Assembly (NCBI GenBank): GCA_964521025.1
Contig: CAZFPK010000009.1
Span: 1 to 64,000, forward strand
Source of the DNA: DRTC01 sp964521025
Lineage (GTDB): Bacteria; Cloacimonadota; Cloacimonadia; Cloacimonadales; TCS61
DNA: 64,000 nucleotides
Reading direction: 5' to 3'
Shown here: piece after piece, positions 9,875 to 19,501 of the stretch
How the letters are laid out: the number at the start of each line of letters is the position of its first letter
Position numbering within the stretch: the stretch's first letter is position 1
Translations under genes and position numbers: made by a program
The notes under the pieces: model-generated
Database searches by the model: none
What the model saw: only the letters and a program-made list of their open reading frames with translations
What the model was told of the DNA's origin: nothing

Positions 9875-10117
9875 GAAATTTCGAGTTGTAAGCAAAGCAA
9901 CGACTTGAAATTTCTCGACTCGTTCCCACGCTCCCGCCTGGGAATGGAAAAGCTGACACTCCTGCATCTAAACAGATAGGAAAGATTGTTCCCACGCAGG
10001 AGCGTGGGAACAAGGAAATAAATATCGCAGTAAATGGAATTTCATATGTCATGAAAAAGAAAAAATTGGAATAATTAATGCGGTTCAGGAGTGCAAAATC
10101 GTAAAGACGGAGATAGA
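9875..10117. repeat. Repeat-bearing gap with two TTCCCACGC hairpins
   Basis: A TTTCGAGTTGTAAGC...GACTTGAAA dyad (about 9885-9915) is followed by TTCCCACGC-type palindromes at 9923-9944 (imperfect) and 9989-10010 (perfect 9-bp stem TTCCCACGC/GCGTGGGAA). No gene. Confidence 0.7.
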
Positions 10118-11326
10118 GTGAAAAAAAAATTAATCTTCCTTTATTTGTTATTTTTCGTTCTCACATTATCAGGAAATATCAAAGAAGAACTACGAAATCC
10201 CGATGATATGAAATATTTTTATGACCGGGAATTCAAAATCATACAATATTTGAAACAATATTTTGTAAATGAAAACTGGGAAGATTCACTGCGTTATTCC
10301 TATTCTTATGAAGATACTTTAATCCGGATAATTTATCAGAAAATTGTTGGTGAAGTTTTTGAAAATTTTGGAAAATTAGATTACATCTACAATGAAGAAC
10401 ATTTATTAACAAATGCTGTTTATTTTATCTGGTAAAATGAAAACTGGGTTAATTCCTACAAATATTCTTATTATTATAATGAAGATGATAATATCGTAAG
10501 CAATATTTACAGCGAATGGAGAGATGAAAACTGGCTGGCGATCTATCTCGGAACTTATTCCTATGAAAATGATAATTTAGCGGAAGAATTCTGGCAATAT
10601 TGGGAAGATGAGGAAACGCTGGTGAATTCTCATCTTTATTCTTATTCTTATGATGAAAACGATAATATGACCGGAATTCTTTATCAGATTTTTGAAAACG
10701 GAAACGACCTGCAAAATTTCGACAAATATTTTTACGCTTACAATGATGATGATCTGAACTCGGTTTTATTGTATCAGATTTGGGAAAATGAAGATTGGCA
10801 GAATTCCTATCAATATCTTTATTATTATGATGAAGATGGAAATATGATCAACTCCGACTACCAAACCTGGCAGCGAGGTTGGATGGATGATTCTTATGTT
10901 TCTTATTTTTATGATGAGAATGGAAATTTGAACCAATTATTGTGGCAATATTGGTTTGAAGAAAATCTCTATGATTATTCGAGAGAATTTTTTTCTTATG
11001 AAGATTTTATCAGTATCGATGAGTATGAAATTCCGATTATGGAAGTAAGGAATTATCCTAATCCGTTCCGTTCGGAAACAACGATTTATTTTAATGTAAC
11101 ACAAACGTCCCCGTTTGTGACCCTCGATATATTTAACCTCAAAGGACAAAAGATCAAATCTTTGGAGTGCAATAACTGTGATATTGCAGCATCAACGCGA
11201 TTGATGCACTCCATAACCTGGAGCGGAAAAAACGATTCAGGAAAACAAGTCTCCCCCGGAATTTATCTCCTGAAAATCAAAACAGGCAATTATCAAACTA
11301 TAAAAAAAATGTTAAGGAGTAATTAG
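10118..11326 (+). pseudogene. Secreted tandem-repeat protein with FlgD-like sorting domain, broken by a nonsense codon
   Basis: From GTG 10118 (GGAG upstream) the frame encodes a signal peptide (KKKLIFLYLLFFVLTLSG) and then tandem repeats of about 35-45 residues built on W-E-N-E-x-W and Y-D-E-x-x-N (for example YQIWENEDWQNS). It ends in a FlgD/Por-type C-terminal domain (NYPNPFRSETTIYF ... SGKNDSGKQVSPGIYLLKI). The frame is stopped by TAA at 10433-10435, exactly where the repeat pattern requires Glu (FIW*NENW against QIWENEDW), and is then open to 11326. A GAA-to-TAA change or a sequencing error is the simplest explanation. The next gene follows at once, so the two may be cotranscribed. Function unknown; probably a cell-surface protein. 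Confidence 0.75.
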
Positions 11327-13339
11327 ATGAAAAAGAGTTTTGTTGTTTTATTGCTATTTTTGAGCATTCAACTTTTTTCAGATGAGATGACACTCGATTA
11401 TCTCTTTCGATACAACTGCCAGGAAGACGGAATAGATCACCTGCTGACCGGATTAAAAGTCAGTCCAAATCGAGTGATAGTCGGAGGATACCCGGCAATG
11501 ACTTTAATTGCGATCAGTGATCTTACGGTAAACGGTTCGAGTGCTTATATCAGCAGAAATGAAAACATGAACTCCCGAGATTTCTATCAGAGAGATAATT
11601 ATAATTTTGTAAACCGTCATGCCAATGCTGCGGAAGGAAATTTCGGTTGGTCGGTCGTGCGTTTCGACGGAGATGTGCCGACAGTCGTATATGAATCTAA
11701 CGAACCGGATATTTTCTATGAAAAGATGTGTCTCGATGGAGATTATCTTTATATTGCCGCTCATAATGCCGGCATCAGGATTTATGATATCAGCAATCCC
11801 GAACTTCCCGATTCTGTGGGAAGCCTAACAACCGGATTTACCGATGCTTTCGACATTGCTATTGCCGGAGATTCCGCATATGTTGCCGATGGAGGTGGTG
11901 GTTTGAAGATCGTGAATGTCGAAGATAGAACCGATCCGTTTTTAGTTACCGGGGAGAATCTTGGGACTGCTTTAGGAACTGCGGAAGCGATTACAGTTCG
12001 GGATGGAAAAGTTTATATGACTCTCGGTGGTGAAGGTCTGGCGATTTATGATTGTGACGATATTTCTTCACGCGAGGTTATTTCTACTTACGGATTTTCG
12101 GAAGACCTTTGCTGGCTTGGAGATTATCTGGCGGTTTCCACTTATCCGGGAGTTGTAGTTTACAATGTCAGTGAGAGTAGAACTCCAACTGTTGTCGCCA
12201 CAGAAAACTTCAGCAGGCGCGGTTATGATGCAGAACTTCGTATTGGATGCGGCATCACAGCATCCGGAGATACACTGATCTGCGGAAATTGGAATTACCT
12301 GGATTTCTATCGTTTGATACCCGTAGAACAAAGCAATCAACCGGATATAAACTGCGATACGCACAGGGTCAGGTTTGCACCTGAAACCGGTTCGAAAGAA
12401 GTTACGATCACCAATAGCGGAGCAGTTAATCTGCAAATATATGGAATTTCTTCTACTTCTCCGGCATTCAGCGTTCCTGATCCCAGTGGTATTATCACAC
12501 CTGGAAACAGCAACAGTTTCACCATCGATTATACTCCTTCGGGAAATCCTAATGATATGGGAAGAATTTTGATCGATTCTGATGATCCCGATGAAAATCC
12601 ATATCCAATCCAGGTCTTTGGTAATACGGAATACCTTGATCCTACCGAAGAAGCACAAGATTTTACTCTCGACCTTATCTCTAAAGATATTCTCGGAAAT
12701 TATGTGACCGATTCATTTACCTTTTCCGAACAGGAAGGAAAAATCGTCTGGTTCGGTATTTATGCTTCCTGGTGACCGGCTTGTTTGCCTGCAGTTGCAG
12801 ACATGCAAAACACGATCATCGAAGAATTTGAAGACAATCCGAATGTTGTTGCTTTGATCTTGAATGAAGGCGGACAATTTGACGAAGACCTGGATTGGGT
12901 GGAAAATATCTGGGACCATTTTTACTTAAGAGGAAGCATCATCTGGGATGAAGATCATTATATTTCACAAACATTTTATGACCAACCTCATACGGGATTA
13001 CCTTTTGGAAGATCGTTCATTATCGACCAGGATGGAAATGCAGTAACAACTTCCTTCGGTTATAATCCAACCGGAGTAATCGATAAAATCTACGAACTTC
13101 TGACTGCAGGACAACCACCTACTCCAGTCAATTTGGAGATCACGGTTTCCGGAAATGATATAATTCTGAATTGGGATCAGGGAAGCAGAGACGAGACTTA
13201 TAACATTTACAGTTCGACCGATCCTTATCTCGATTTTAATGATTGAGTTTTGGAGCAAGACGGAATTATATCCTCAACTTGGACTGATATTGGCGTTTCG
13301 GATTTGAAGAAGTTTTATTATGTAACAGCGGAAGAATAA
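11327..13339 (+). CDS. Secreted propeller/thioredoxin-like selenoprotein (U-P-A-C active site)
   Basis: Starts at ATG 11327 with AAGGAG, right after the preceding stop. It has a signal peptide (about residues 1-18), LVIVD-type propeller repeats (about 55-330, e.g. VADGGGGLKIVNVEDRTDP), an immunoglobulin-like DUF1573/ASPM-type domain (about 343-425), a redoxin domain (from about 440) and a fibronectin-III-like tail. The redoxin active-site segment reads WFGIYASW-U-PAC-LPAVADM: TGA at 12773-12775 stands where thioredoxin-like proteins have the first Cys of CxxC, so residue 483 is probably selenocysteine with Cys486 as partner. A hairpin follows (separate entry). A second in-frame TGA at 13244-13246 falls inside the FN3 domain, whose last strand KKFYYVTAEE is encoded after it; it may be a mutated Trp codon, another recoding site or the true end. 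Predicted periplasmic or surface redox enzyme. Confidence 0.75.
12783..12815 (+). promoter_or_regulatory. Probable SECIS hairpin of the U-P-A-C protein
   Basis: Just after the TGA at 12773-12775, GTTTGC and GCAAAAC can pair (one bulged A) around an inner CTGCA/TGCAG stem with a GU-containing tip. Its position about ten bases downstream of the TGA and inside the coding sequence matches bacterial SECIS elements bound by SelB. I judged it by eye, without folding energies. Confidence 0.55.
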
Positions 13340-13457
13340 AAATACTCGAGTTGCTACGACCGAAGGAAGTGCGACTTGAGTAATGGAATATGTTACTAAA
13401 AGTATCAGACACAACTCGCACTTCGTAGCAAGTCGTGTCTGATAATTGGAGTTTTTT
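13340..13457. repeat. Two ACTCGCACTTCG-type dyads in opposite orientation
   Basis: A CTCGAGTTGCTACG...GTGCGACTTGAG unit at 13344-13381 and a CACAACTCGCACTTCGTAGCAAGTCGTGTC-type unit at 13406-13442 (GACACAACTCGC against AGTCGTGTC arms). The second ends a few bases before the ribosome-binding site of the PqqD-like gene, the same placement as the copy at 59569-59604 ahead of a rhodanese gene. Confidence 0.7.
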
Positions 13458-13700
13458 ATGAATGTAGAAAAATTAAATTCACTGGCAATCAGCGAAACCG
13501 GATTTATCTTTGATCCGACTTCAGGTCATTCCTTCACGACAAATGAAGTTGGAATGGAAATTCTTAATTTGCTGAAATCAGGTAAAGAGATACAGGAAAT
13601 TATCGAAGAATTGCAGGAAGAATATGCGGTTTCCGAAAATGAACTGGAAATCGATGTGATGGATTATATCCACAATCTGAAGAATTATTATCTGGTTTAG
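13458..13700 (+). CDS. PqqD-like small carrier/chaperone protein
   Basis: An 80-residue protein with the PqqD/winged-helix pattern: FDPTSGHSFTTNEVGMEILNLLKSGKEIQEIIEELQEEYAV, then an acidic helix ending in LKNYYLV. PqqD-family proteins bind precursor peptides and present them to modifying enzymes; stand-alone copies also occur with ATP-grasp enzymes. I start at ATG 13458 with GGAG upstream. It leads a row with a methyltransferase, an ATP-grasp ligase and a fold-III decarboxylase, suggesting it holds the substrate of that pathway. No precursor peptide gene was recognised. Confidence 0.7.
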   Translation: MNVEKLNSLAISETGFIFDPTSGHSFTTNEVGMEILNLLKSGKEIQEIIEELQEEYAVSENELEIDVMDYIHNLKNYYLV

Positions 13701-14093
13701 AAAACCTTCCGAAGGTTTCTGCCAGAGGAATTCTTCCAAAATCTCCGCAGGAGATTACTTGACCTTCGGAATGGTTGGTTTGGTGAATTGGTTGAACTTG
13801 TTGAAATAGTTAAATTAGTTAATGGTTGAACGGTTCAACACACCTCCCGGCTAAAGCTGGACTCATCTCAAGAGGAGAAAAACTCTGAAAATGTTTCTCT
13901 CAAAATATCTTTCAATTTGACACTTTCAGAGTTGGATGCAGGTCAGTAGGAAAATAAATGCAAAATTTACGGAAATTCTAACAGAGAAATTCTTTTAATC
14001 CGTTAGATAATGGACTTTATTGTTGGATATGATCTAACTGTGAACTATCTAACGAAGTGAAGATAATTTTCGCAGGGGTTTAATAAGGAAATT
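13701..14093. repeat. 393-bp gap with several dyad repeats
   Basis: Holds an ACCTTCCGAAGG...CCTTCGGAATGG dyad (about 13703-13780), a CTCCCGGCTAAAGCTGG unit (about 13838-13876) and an AACTCTGAAAATGTTTC...GACACTTTCAGAGTT element (13881-13933), all with relatives elsewhere in the window. No gene supported. Confidence 0.6.
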
Positions 14094-14720
14094 ATGAAAA
14101 CAAAAAAAGCCTACGATCTTTGGGCAAAAAATTACGATTTCGTCGATAATAAAACCAGGGATCTGGATTCCGAAGTTGTCGATGAAATCATAAATAAAGT
14201 ATCATTCAGGAAAGTTCTTGAAATCGGTTGCGGAACTGGCAAGAATACAGACAAATTTGCATCAAAAGCAAAAAAAGTCTTTGCCGTCGATTTCTCTCCT
14301 GAAATGCTGAAAATTGCTAAAGCAAAGATCAAAGCCGATAATGTTGAATTTGTGGAAACCGATATTACGAAAAAATGGTCATTTGAAAAAGAAAGTATCG
14401 ATTTTATTTCTTGTAATTTAACTCTCGAACATGTTCAGGATATTGATTTTATCTTTTCGGAGACAAATAGAACTCTCATAAAAAATGGGAAATTCTTTGT
14501 CTGTGAATTGCATCCTTTCCAACAATACATCGGCAAAAAGGCAAATTTTCAAAATGAAAATAAAACAATTGAAATAAAATGTTTCACTCACCATTTGTCC
14601 GAATATTGGATGGTCTCAAAGAAATACGGATTCAGATGTCTTGAATTTGATGAATGGTTTCTCGATCAAAAAGAATCGGAAATGCCAAGATTGATCTCTT
14701 TCTTATTTGAAAAGAAATAA
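14094..14720 (+). CDS. Class I SAM-dependent methyltransferase
   Basis: A 208-residue cytoplasmic methyltransferase. Motif I VLEIGCGTGKNT lies near residue 40, followed by VFAVDFSPEMLKIAK (acidic loop binding the adenosine ribose) and DFISCNLTLEHVQD (motif IV region), as in the Methyltransf_11/25 families (UbiE/BioC-like). The substrate is unknown. Its place between the PqqD-like gene and the ATP-grasp gene suggests it works on the same product, though repeat-filled gaps separate the genes and weaken the case for one transcript. Confidence 0.82.
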   Translation: MKTKKAYDLWAKNYDFVDNKTRDLDSEVVDEIINKVSFRKVLEIGCGTGKNTDKFASKAKKVFAVDFSPEMLKIAKAKIKADNVEFVETDITKKWSFEKESIDFISCNLTLEHVQDIDFIFSETNRTLIKNGKFFVCELHPFQQYIGKKANFQNENKTIEIKCFTHHLSEYWMVSKKYGFRCLEFDEWFLDQKESEMPRLISFLFEKK

Positions 14721-14833
14721 AAAATATGGAAATCAAAGCAGGATCGAAAAACCTGGACAAAATCAGGGAAATGTTGAAATCAAAAATCTTGTATTTCGAC
14801 ACTTTCAGAATTTGATCAAAACAATGTGAGAGA

Positions 14834-14886
14834 AACCTTGAAAGTGTTAAGCGGGAAGAAAATTTGGAAGAAACATTTTCAAGGTA
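14834..14886. repeat. AACCTTGAAAGTGTTAAGC-type dyad repeat
   Basis: Begins AACCTTGAAAGTGTTAAGC and ends AAACATTTTCAAGGT, so its ends are complementary. A near-identical copy lies at 47102-47153 and a partial one at about 46990-47035. Confidence 0.7.
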
Positions 14887-14927
14887 AACTTTGCGTCTTC
14901 GCACCTTTGCGGTAAAAAGAGGAAAAT

Positions 14928-15965
14928 ATGAAAATAACTGTTGCTGTAAGCGGAATTAACGCCATCGATAATCCCGGACCGGGAACCGGAATTATGAAAT
15001 CTTTGAAGGAAAGTTCACTCGATATACGCACGCTCGGACTGGCTTATGACAATCTCGAACCGGGAATTTATATGAATGAGATTGTTGATAAATCTTACAT
15101 TATGCCGTATCCGTCCGGAGATCGAGATTCCTTTATCAAGCGTCTGCAATACATTCATTCTGTGGAAAAACCGGATGTGCTTATTTCTGCTCTCGATGCG
15201 GAACTTCCTATTTACATAGATATTGAAAATGATCTGGCAGAAATGGGGATTAAGATGTTGATCCCGAGCAAAGAGATGTTCAAACTGCGTAATAAATCGG
15301 TTTTGAAGAAATTGTCCGAAGAAATCAGCGTCAAAAATCCCGAATACCTGACCTGCACATCTTATGCTGATCTGATTTCTGCAATCAATATTGTCGGTTA
15401 TCCGTGTATGATCAAAGGTCCGTTTTATGAAGCATTCCTGGCAAATAATTTATCTGAAGCAGAAGGATATTTCAACAAAATAGCCAACAAATGGGGTTAT
15501 CCGATCATTGTGCAGAAATTTATTCAAGGTGAAGAATTTGATGTGATCGCCTGCGGAGACGGTTCGGGGAAAGACCTCGGAGTTTTTGCCATCCGGAAAA
15601 TGACGACAACTTCGCTTGGGAAAGTCTGGAATGCCGTCAGTATTCATAACCGGAAATTGATTGAGACTACCAGAAAACTGATCTCTCATCTGTACTGGAA
15701 AGGCGGCATGGAGTTCGAGGTTCTGATCGAGAATAAAACGCAGGATATTTATTTGCTGGAAATAAATCCGCGTTTTCCGGCATGGGTCTATTTTTCTGCT
15801 GCCTGCGGAATTAATCTGCCGGAAAGAATGGTGCGTCATTTGCTGGAAATGGAATACGAAGACCATTCCAATTATAAAAGCGGAAAATTGATGATCCGCT
15901 ACACGAGCGAGAAAATAAAAGACATTTCCGATTTTGAGAAGATAACTACTTATGGGGAATTGTAA
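14928..15965 (+). CDS. ATP-grasp carboxylate-amine ligase
   Basis: A 345-residue ATP-grasp enzyme. It has an N-terminal Rossmann-like domain (ITVAVSGINAIDNPGPGTGIM), a central ATP-grasp part (YPCMIKGPFYEAF; IIVQKFIQGEEFDVIACG, the hinge that holds adenine) and the metal-binding segment IYLLEINPRFPAW near residues 270-285. Such enzymes activate a carboxylate as acyl-phosphate and join it to an amine or thiol. The next gene is a PLP decarboxylase of the diaminopimelate/ornithine type and a PqqD-like protein lies upstream. The pairing resembles butirosin BtrJ (ATP-grasp) with BtrK (decarboxylase), where an amino acid is loaded on a carrier and decarboxylated; here that is only an analogy. Confidence 0.78.
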   Translation: MKITVAVSGINAIDNPGPGTGIMKSLKESSLDIRTLGLAYDNLEPGIYMNEIVDKSYIMPYPSGDRDSFIKRLQYIHSVEKPDVLISALDAELPIYIDIENDLAEMGIKMLIPSKEMFKLRNKSVLKKLSEEISVKNPEYLTCTSYADLISAINIVGYPCMIKGPFYEAFLANNLSEAEGYFNKIANKWGYPIIVQKFIQGEEFDVIACGDGSGKDLGVFAIRKMTTTSLGKVWNAVSIHNRKLIETTRKLISHLYWKGGMEFEVLIENKTQDIYLLEINPRFPAWVYFSAACGINLPERMVRHLLEMEYEDHSNYKSGKLMIRYTSEKIKDISDFEKITTYGEL

Positions 15966-16091
15966 AAAATTAGCAGCGAACAAAACTAACAAAACGAACA
16001 GAGACTGCTTGAAATGATGAATCATCTAATAAATAAAACAGTTCGTCTTGTTAGTTTTGTTAGTTGCTAAATAAAAAAAGGAGAAATGAAA

Positions 16092-17447
16092 ATGCCGAAA
16101 AAAGAATACATCAAACCAACCATAAAAAAACAGACTGCCGGAAGTATGAATAAATTCGGTGCGTTTTACCAGAAAAATTTTCGGGATGAGATCGCGGGAG
16201 TTAAGATCGAGGATATCGTTGCTAAAAGTGGTTCCCCGGTTTTTGTGATCGATGAAAAAGCGATGCGCGAGAAATATAAAGCCGTTTATCGCGATTTCAG
16301 CAGCCGTTATCCAAAAGTGAAATATTCCTGGTCGTATAAAACAAATTATCTCGATGCGGTTTGTGCGGTTTATCACCAGGAAGGATTGATCGCAGAAGTC
16401 GTTTCCGATTTTGAATACCAGAAAGCAAGACGGCTGGGAGTTCCGGGGAATAAGATCATTTATAATGGACCATTCAAACCGGAAAAATCATTGAAAATTG
16501 CTTTTACGGAAGGTGCGATAGTGAATCTCGATAATTTCGACGAGATCTTCAAAGCGGAAAATGTGGCGAAAGAAATGGGAAGACCGGTCGATGTCGGCAT
16601 TCGTTTAAATATGGATACCGGAATTTATCCGCAATGGTCGAGATTCGGATTTAATTATGAGAATCGTTCTGCGTATGATGCTGCCAAACGCATCTACAAA
16701 AGCGAATGGTTGAACCTGACCGGACTTCATTCTCATATCGGAACTTTTATGCTGGAACCGAAAGCGTATGCTGTGCAGGTCAAAAAAACCATCGAATTTA
16801 TGCGCATCATCGAGCGGGAATTTGAAGTGACGATCGAATCTCTCGATTTCGGAGGTGGATTTCCTTCCCGCAATAAATTGAAAGGAACTTACCTTCCACC
16901 GGAAGTAGCAGTTCCACCACTCGAAGAATTCGTAGAAGCGATCAGTAACACGCTTTTATCCGAACTTTCTCCCGACGAATATCCGACCGTTTATATGGAA
17001 ACAGGTCGCGCCTTGATCGATGAAGCAGGATACTTGATCACAACCGTCGATGCTGTGAAAAGACTTCCCGGCGGGATCAAAAGTTATATCATCGATGCAG
17101 GAGTGAATTTCCTCTATACTTCGACCTGGTATAATTATAAAGTTGAAACCGATAGACCGGTCACAGGTTCTTATGAAAATTGCATTGTTTACGGTCCGCT
17201 TTGTATGAATATCGATGTTGTTCTGGAAAATGCATATTTACCGCCTTTGACTCGCGGTACAAGATTGATCCTTTCTCCGATGGGAGCGTATAATGTGACT
17301 CAATGGATGCAGTTCATTCGCTATCGTCCGGCTGTGGTGATAGTTATGGAAGATGGCACGATAGAAATTATCCGCAGAGCGGAAAAATTGGAAGATGTTG
17401 TTACACCGGAAAGTGTGCCGGAAAAATTGAAGAAGTTTGAGTTGTAA
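16092..17447 (+). CDS. PLP-dependent decarboxylase, diaminopimelate/ornithine decarboxylase fold
   Basis: About 451 residues, fold-type III PLP enzyme. PLP Lys lies in YSWSYKTNYLDAV; the phosphate-binding glycines in LDFGGGFPS; HSHIGTF stacks on the ring; METGRAL and GPLCMNIDVV (the C...D pair that completes the active site of the partner subunit in LysA) follow. I prefer ATG 16092 (eight bases after AAGGAG) to ATG 16086 (two bases). It could be lysA, but its length, the divergence of its active-site segments and its place after the ATP-grasp ligase make a carrier-bound or secondary-metabolism substrate equally likely. Confidence 0.82.
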   Translation: MPKKEYIKPTIKKQTAGSMNKFGAFYQKNFRDEIAGVKIEDIVAKSGSPVFVIDEKAMREKYKAVYRDFSSRYPKVKYSWSYKTNYLDAVCAVYHQEGLIAEVVSDFEYQKARRLGVPGNKIIYNGPFKPEKSLKIAFTEGAIVNLDNFDEIFKAENVAKEMGRPVDVGIRLNMDTGIYPQWSRFGFNYENRSAYDAAKRIYKSEWLNLTGLHSHIGTFMLEPKAYAVQVKKTIEFMRIIEREFEVTIESLDFGGGFPSRNKLKGTYLPPEVAVPPLEEFVEAISNTLLSELSPDEYPTVYMETGRALIDEAGYLITTVDAVKRLPGGIKSYIIDAGVNFLYTSTWYNYKVETDRPVTGSYENCIVYGPLCMNIDVVLENAYLPPLTRGTRLILSPMGAYNVTQWMQFIRYRPAVVIVMEDGTIEIIRRAEKLEDVVTPESVPEKLKKFEL

Positions 17448-17510
17448 AACCTTGAAAACGGCTTCTTCCAGAGGTAATCTTGCAGTTAGTCTTTTCAACG
17501 GTTGGGAATT

Positions 17511-18389
17511 ATGAAATCAAAACATAAAGTAATTTTTGGTAACAGTATGAGTATGGAAGAAATTCCAAATGAATCTGTTCACTTAATTCTCACTTCTCCA
17601 CCATACTTTAACGCGCCTTTCGATTATCAGAATTTATTTGAAAATTATGGTCAATATTTGGGAGTATTACGAAGAGTCGCGAAAGAATCTTTCAGGGTTC
17701 TAAAACAAGGAAGAATATTCGTTTTGAATATTGATGATATGCTTGTTGATGGAGTGAAATATCCGATTGTTGCTGATGCAATTAAAATATTTCAAAGAGC
17801 AGGTTTCAGATATCGTGATAAAATAATCTGGAAGAAACCGGATGGTTATCTGCGAATAAGCAGAAGAAGCGGAGTTTTATTAAAAAATCCATATCCAATG
17901 TATTTTTATCCTGATAATTTATTAGAGAGTATTATCATCTTCCAAAAGGGAAAATTCAATTATCGGTCAATTCCACAAAATATTCGAAAAAGTTCGGAAA
18001 TTGATTTAAAGGAATTTCAGGGAAAAAAGTGGTTCAAAACATTGTGGGAAATAACTAATGTTTTACCTGGTTCTCCATTAGAAAAAAATATTGCAGCCTT
18101 CCCGGAAGAAATTCCTTATCGAATAATAAAACTATTTTCTTATGTTGGTGAAACAGTGTTAGATCCATTCCTCGGAAGCGGAACAACTACAAAAGTTGCT
18201 GGAAAACTTGACCGTCATTCTATAGGTATCGAGATAATTAGAGATTTGGAAAAAGTCATCAGAAAGAAAACAGGATTTGACAACGAAAATAATTATAAAA
18301 ACTTGGAAATTATAAATCGAAATAAGGGAAAATTTAGATATGTCGATTTTGAATATCTGAAGAAAAGAATTAATAGGAAGACGAAATAA
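17511..18389 (+). CDS. DNA methyltransferase, beta class (N4-cytosine or N6-adenine)
   Basis: A 292-residue site-specific methyltransferase. The catalytic motif TSPPY (residues 28-32) precedes the SAM-binding motif DPFLGSGTT (from residue 218), the motif order of the beta class. SPPY favours N4-cytosine methylation, though adenine-specific enzymes with SPPY also exist. I start at ATG 17511. It is followed after five bases by a probable restriction enzyme and then by a D12-type adenine methylase, so it belongs to a compact type II restriction-modification island. Confidence 0.88.
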   Translation: MKSKHKVIFGNSMSMEEIPNESVHLILTSPPYFNAPFDYQNLFENYGQYLGVLRRVAKESFRVLKQGRIFVLNIDDMLVDGVKYPIVADAIKIFQRAGFRYRDKIIWKKPDGYLRISRRSGVLLKNPYPMYFYPDNLLESIIIFQKGKFNYRSIPQNIRKSSEIDLKEFQGKKWFKTLWEITNVLPGSPLEKNIAAFPEEIPYRIIKLFSYVGETVLDPFLGSGTTTKVAGKLDRHSIGIEIIRDLEKVIRKKTGFDNENNYKNLEIINRNKGKFRYVDFEYLKKRINRKTK

Positions 18390-18394
18390 TAGTT

Positions 18395-19501
18395 ATGAAT
18401 ATTTTTGCTGAAATTACTGGAATTAAATATAAACTGTTTTTGTCGAAAGCACTTAAAGAGATATTATTCGATGATTTTAATGTCAATTTAGTTCCAGCAA
18501 ATTGTATAATCAAAGATGAAAATATCAATTTCTGTGTTTCCAAATGGGTATCTCCGAAAAGAACTCGTTCTTATCCATTTGAAAGAGTTTACAATACACT
18601 TTCAAAACAAAAAAGAATAACTGTAATTCCAATCATTAAAGACGAAGGTTCAAATGGAGATAGAGATTTTATTCAATGGGATACAGTTTCTTTAATGAGT
18701 CTTCTGGATGTTTATGTTGTCCTTGCATACTATGAGAAAGCAGAAAAACATCCAACCCGAGATAATAAAATTACGAACCAACAATTCAACAATGAATATG
18801 TAAAAAATGAAATCAGGGAAATCTCAAATTATCATAGTTCTTCACTTCATTGGAATTTGCAGGAGATAAAGGACTCTTTACTATCTCTGACTGATCTGGT
18901 TCAAAAATCATATCAAAAAATTGCATCTGAAAAAAATATTAAATTTCATAGTGTTAAAGGAATTGAAAGGTTTAAGGAACAGTTTTCTCAAGGTGTCGAA
19001 GACTTTATGAACTATTCTCGGCAAAAAGCAAAAGAAGCCCAATATCGCGAGCAACAAACAACTCAACCCAAGGAAGCATTATCAACTTTGATAAAAGCAA
19101 CAATTACTATAAAAAATTATCTTGGTGGATTGTATTATTTTACAACGGACGAAATTGAAATTCAAGAAAATAAAATCTTTCTGATCGAGTCTAAACATTC
19201 GAGTAATTCAAAAATTCCCAGCATCGGTGATATTAAGGATGGACTCTTAAAAATGATTCTTTATTGTAATTTGCAAAATGTTCAAGTAAATAAAAAGAGT
19301 TATAATTCAATTCCTGTTTTAAAATTAACTTCCTCAAAACTAAAAAGTAGAATCACATCAGAATCATCCAAAACGGAAATAGAATTCTTTTATGAAAACA
19401 ACGATATCAGTTTAAGACAAAAGAATATTATTAAGAATCTATTTCGTGAAAGTTCAGAAAATGAATTTATTGTGATCATTGAAAAGGGTGATATAAAATG
19501 A
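18395..19501 (+). CDS. Probable type II restriction endonuclease
   Basis: A 368-residue protein without an obvious named family, lying between two DNA methyltransferases and overlapping the second by four bases (ATGA). A candidate PD-(D/E)xK core is visible near residues 250-270: EIEIQENKIFLIESKHSSNS, with E-x-K spacing after a hydrophobic strand. The middle is helical and rich in Gln/Lys. Context is the main evidence; the cleavage site cannot be read from sequence. Codon use is more AT-rich than in the Hdr genes, as often seen for mobile restriction systems. Confidence 0.7.
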   Translation: MNIFAEITGIKYKLFLSKALKEILFDDFNVNLVPANCIIKDENINFCVSKWVSPKRTRSYPFERVYNTLSKQKRITVIPIIKDEGSNGDRDFIQWDTVSLMSLLDVYVVLAYYEKAEKHPTRDNKITNQQFNNEYVKNEIREISNYHSSSLHWNLQEIKDSLLSLTDLVQKSYQKIASEKNIKFHSVKGIERFKEQFSQGVEDFMNYSRQKAKEAQYREQQTTQPKEALSTLIKATITIKNYLGGLYYFTTDEIEIQENKIFLIESKHSSNSKIPSIGDIKDGLLKMILYCNLQNVQVNKKSYNSIPVLKLTSSKLKSRITSESSKTEIEFFYENNDISLRQKNIIKNLFRESSENEFIVIIEKGDIK

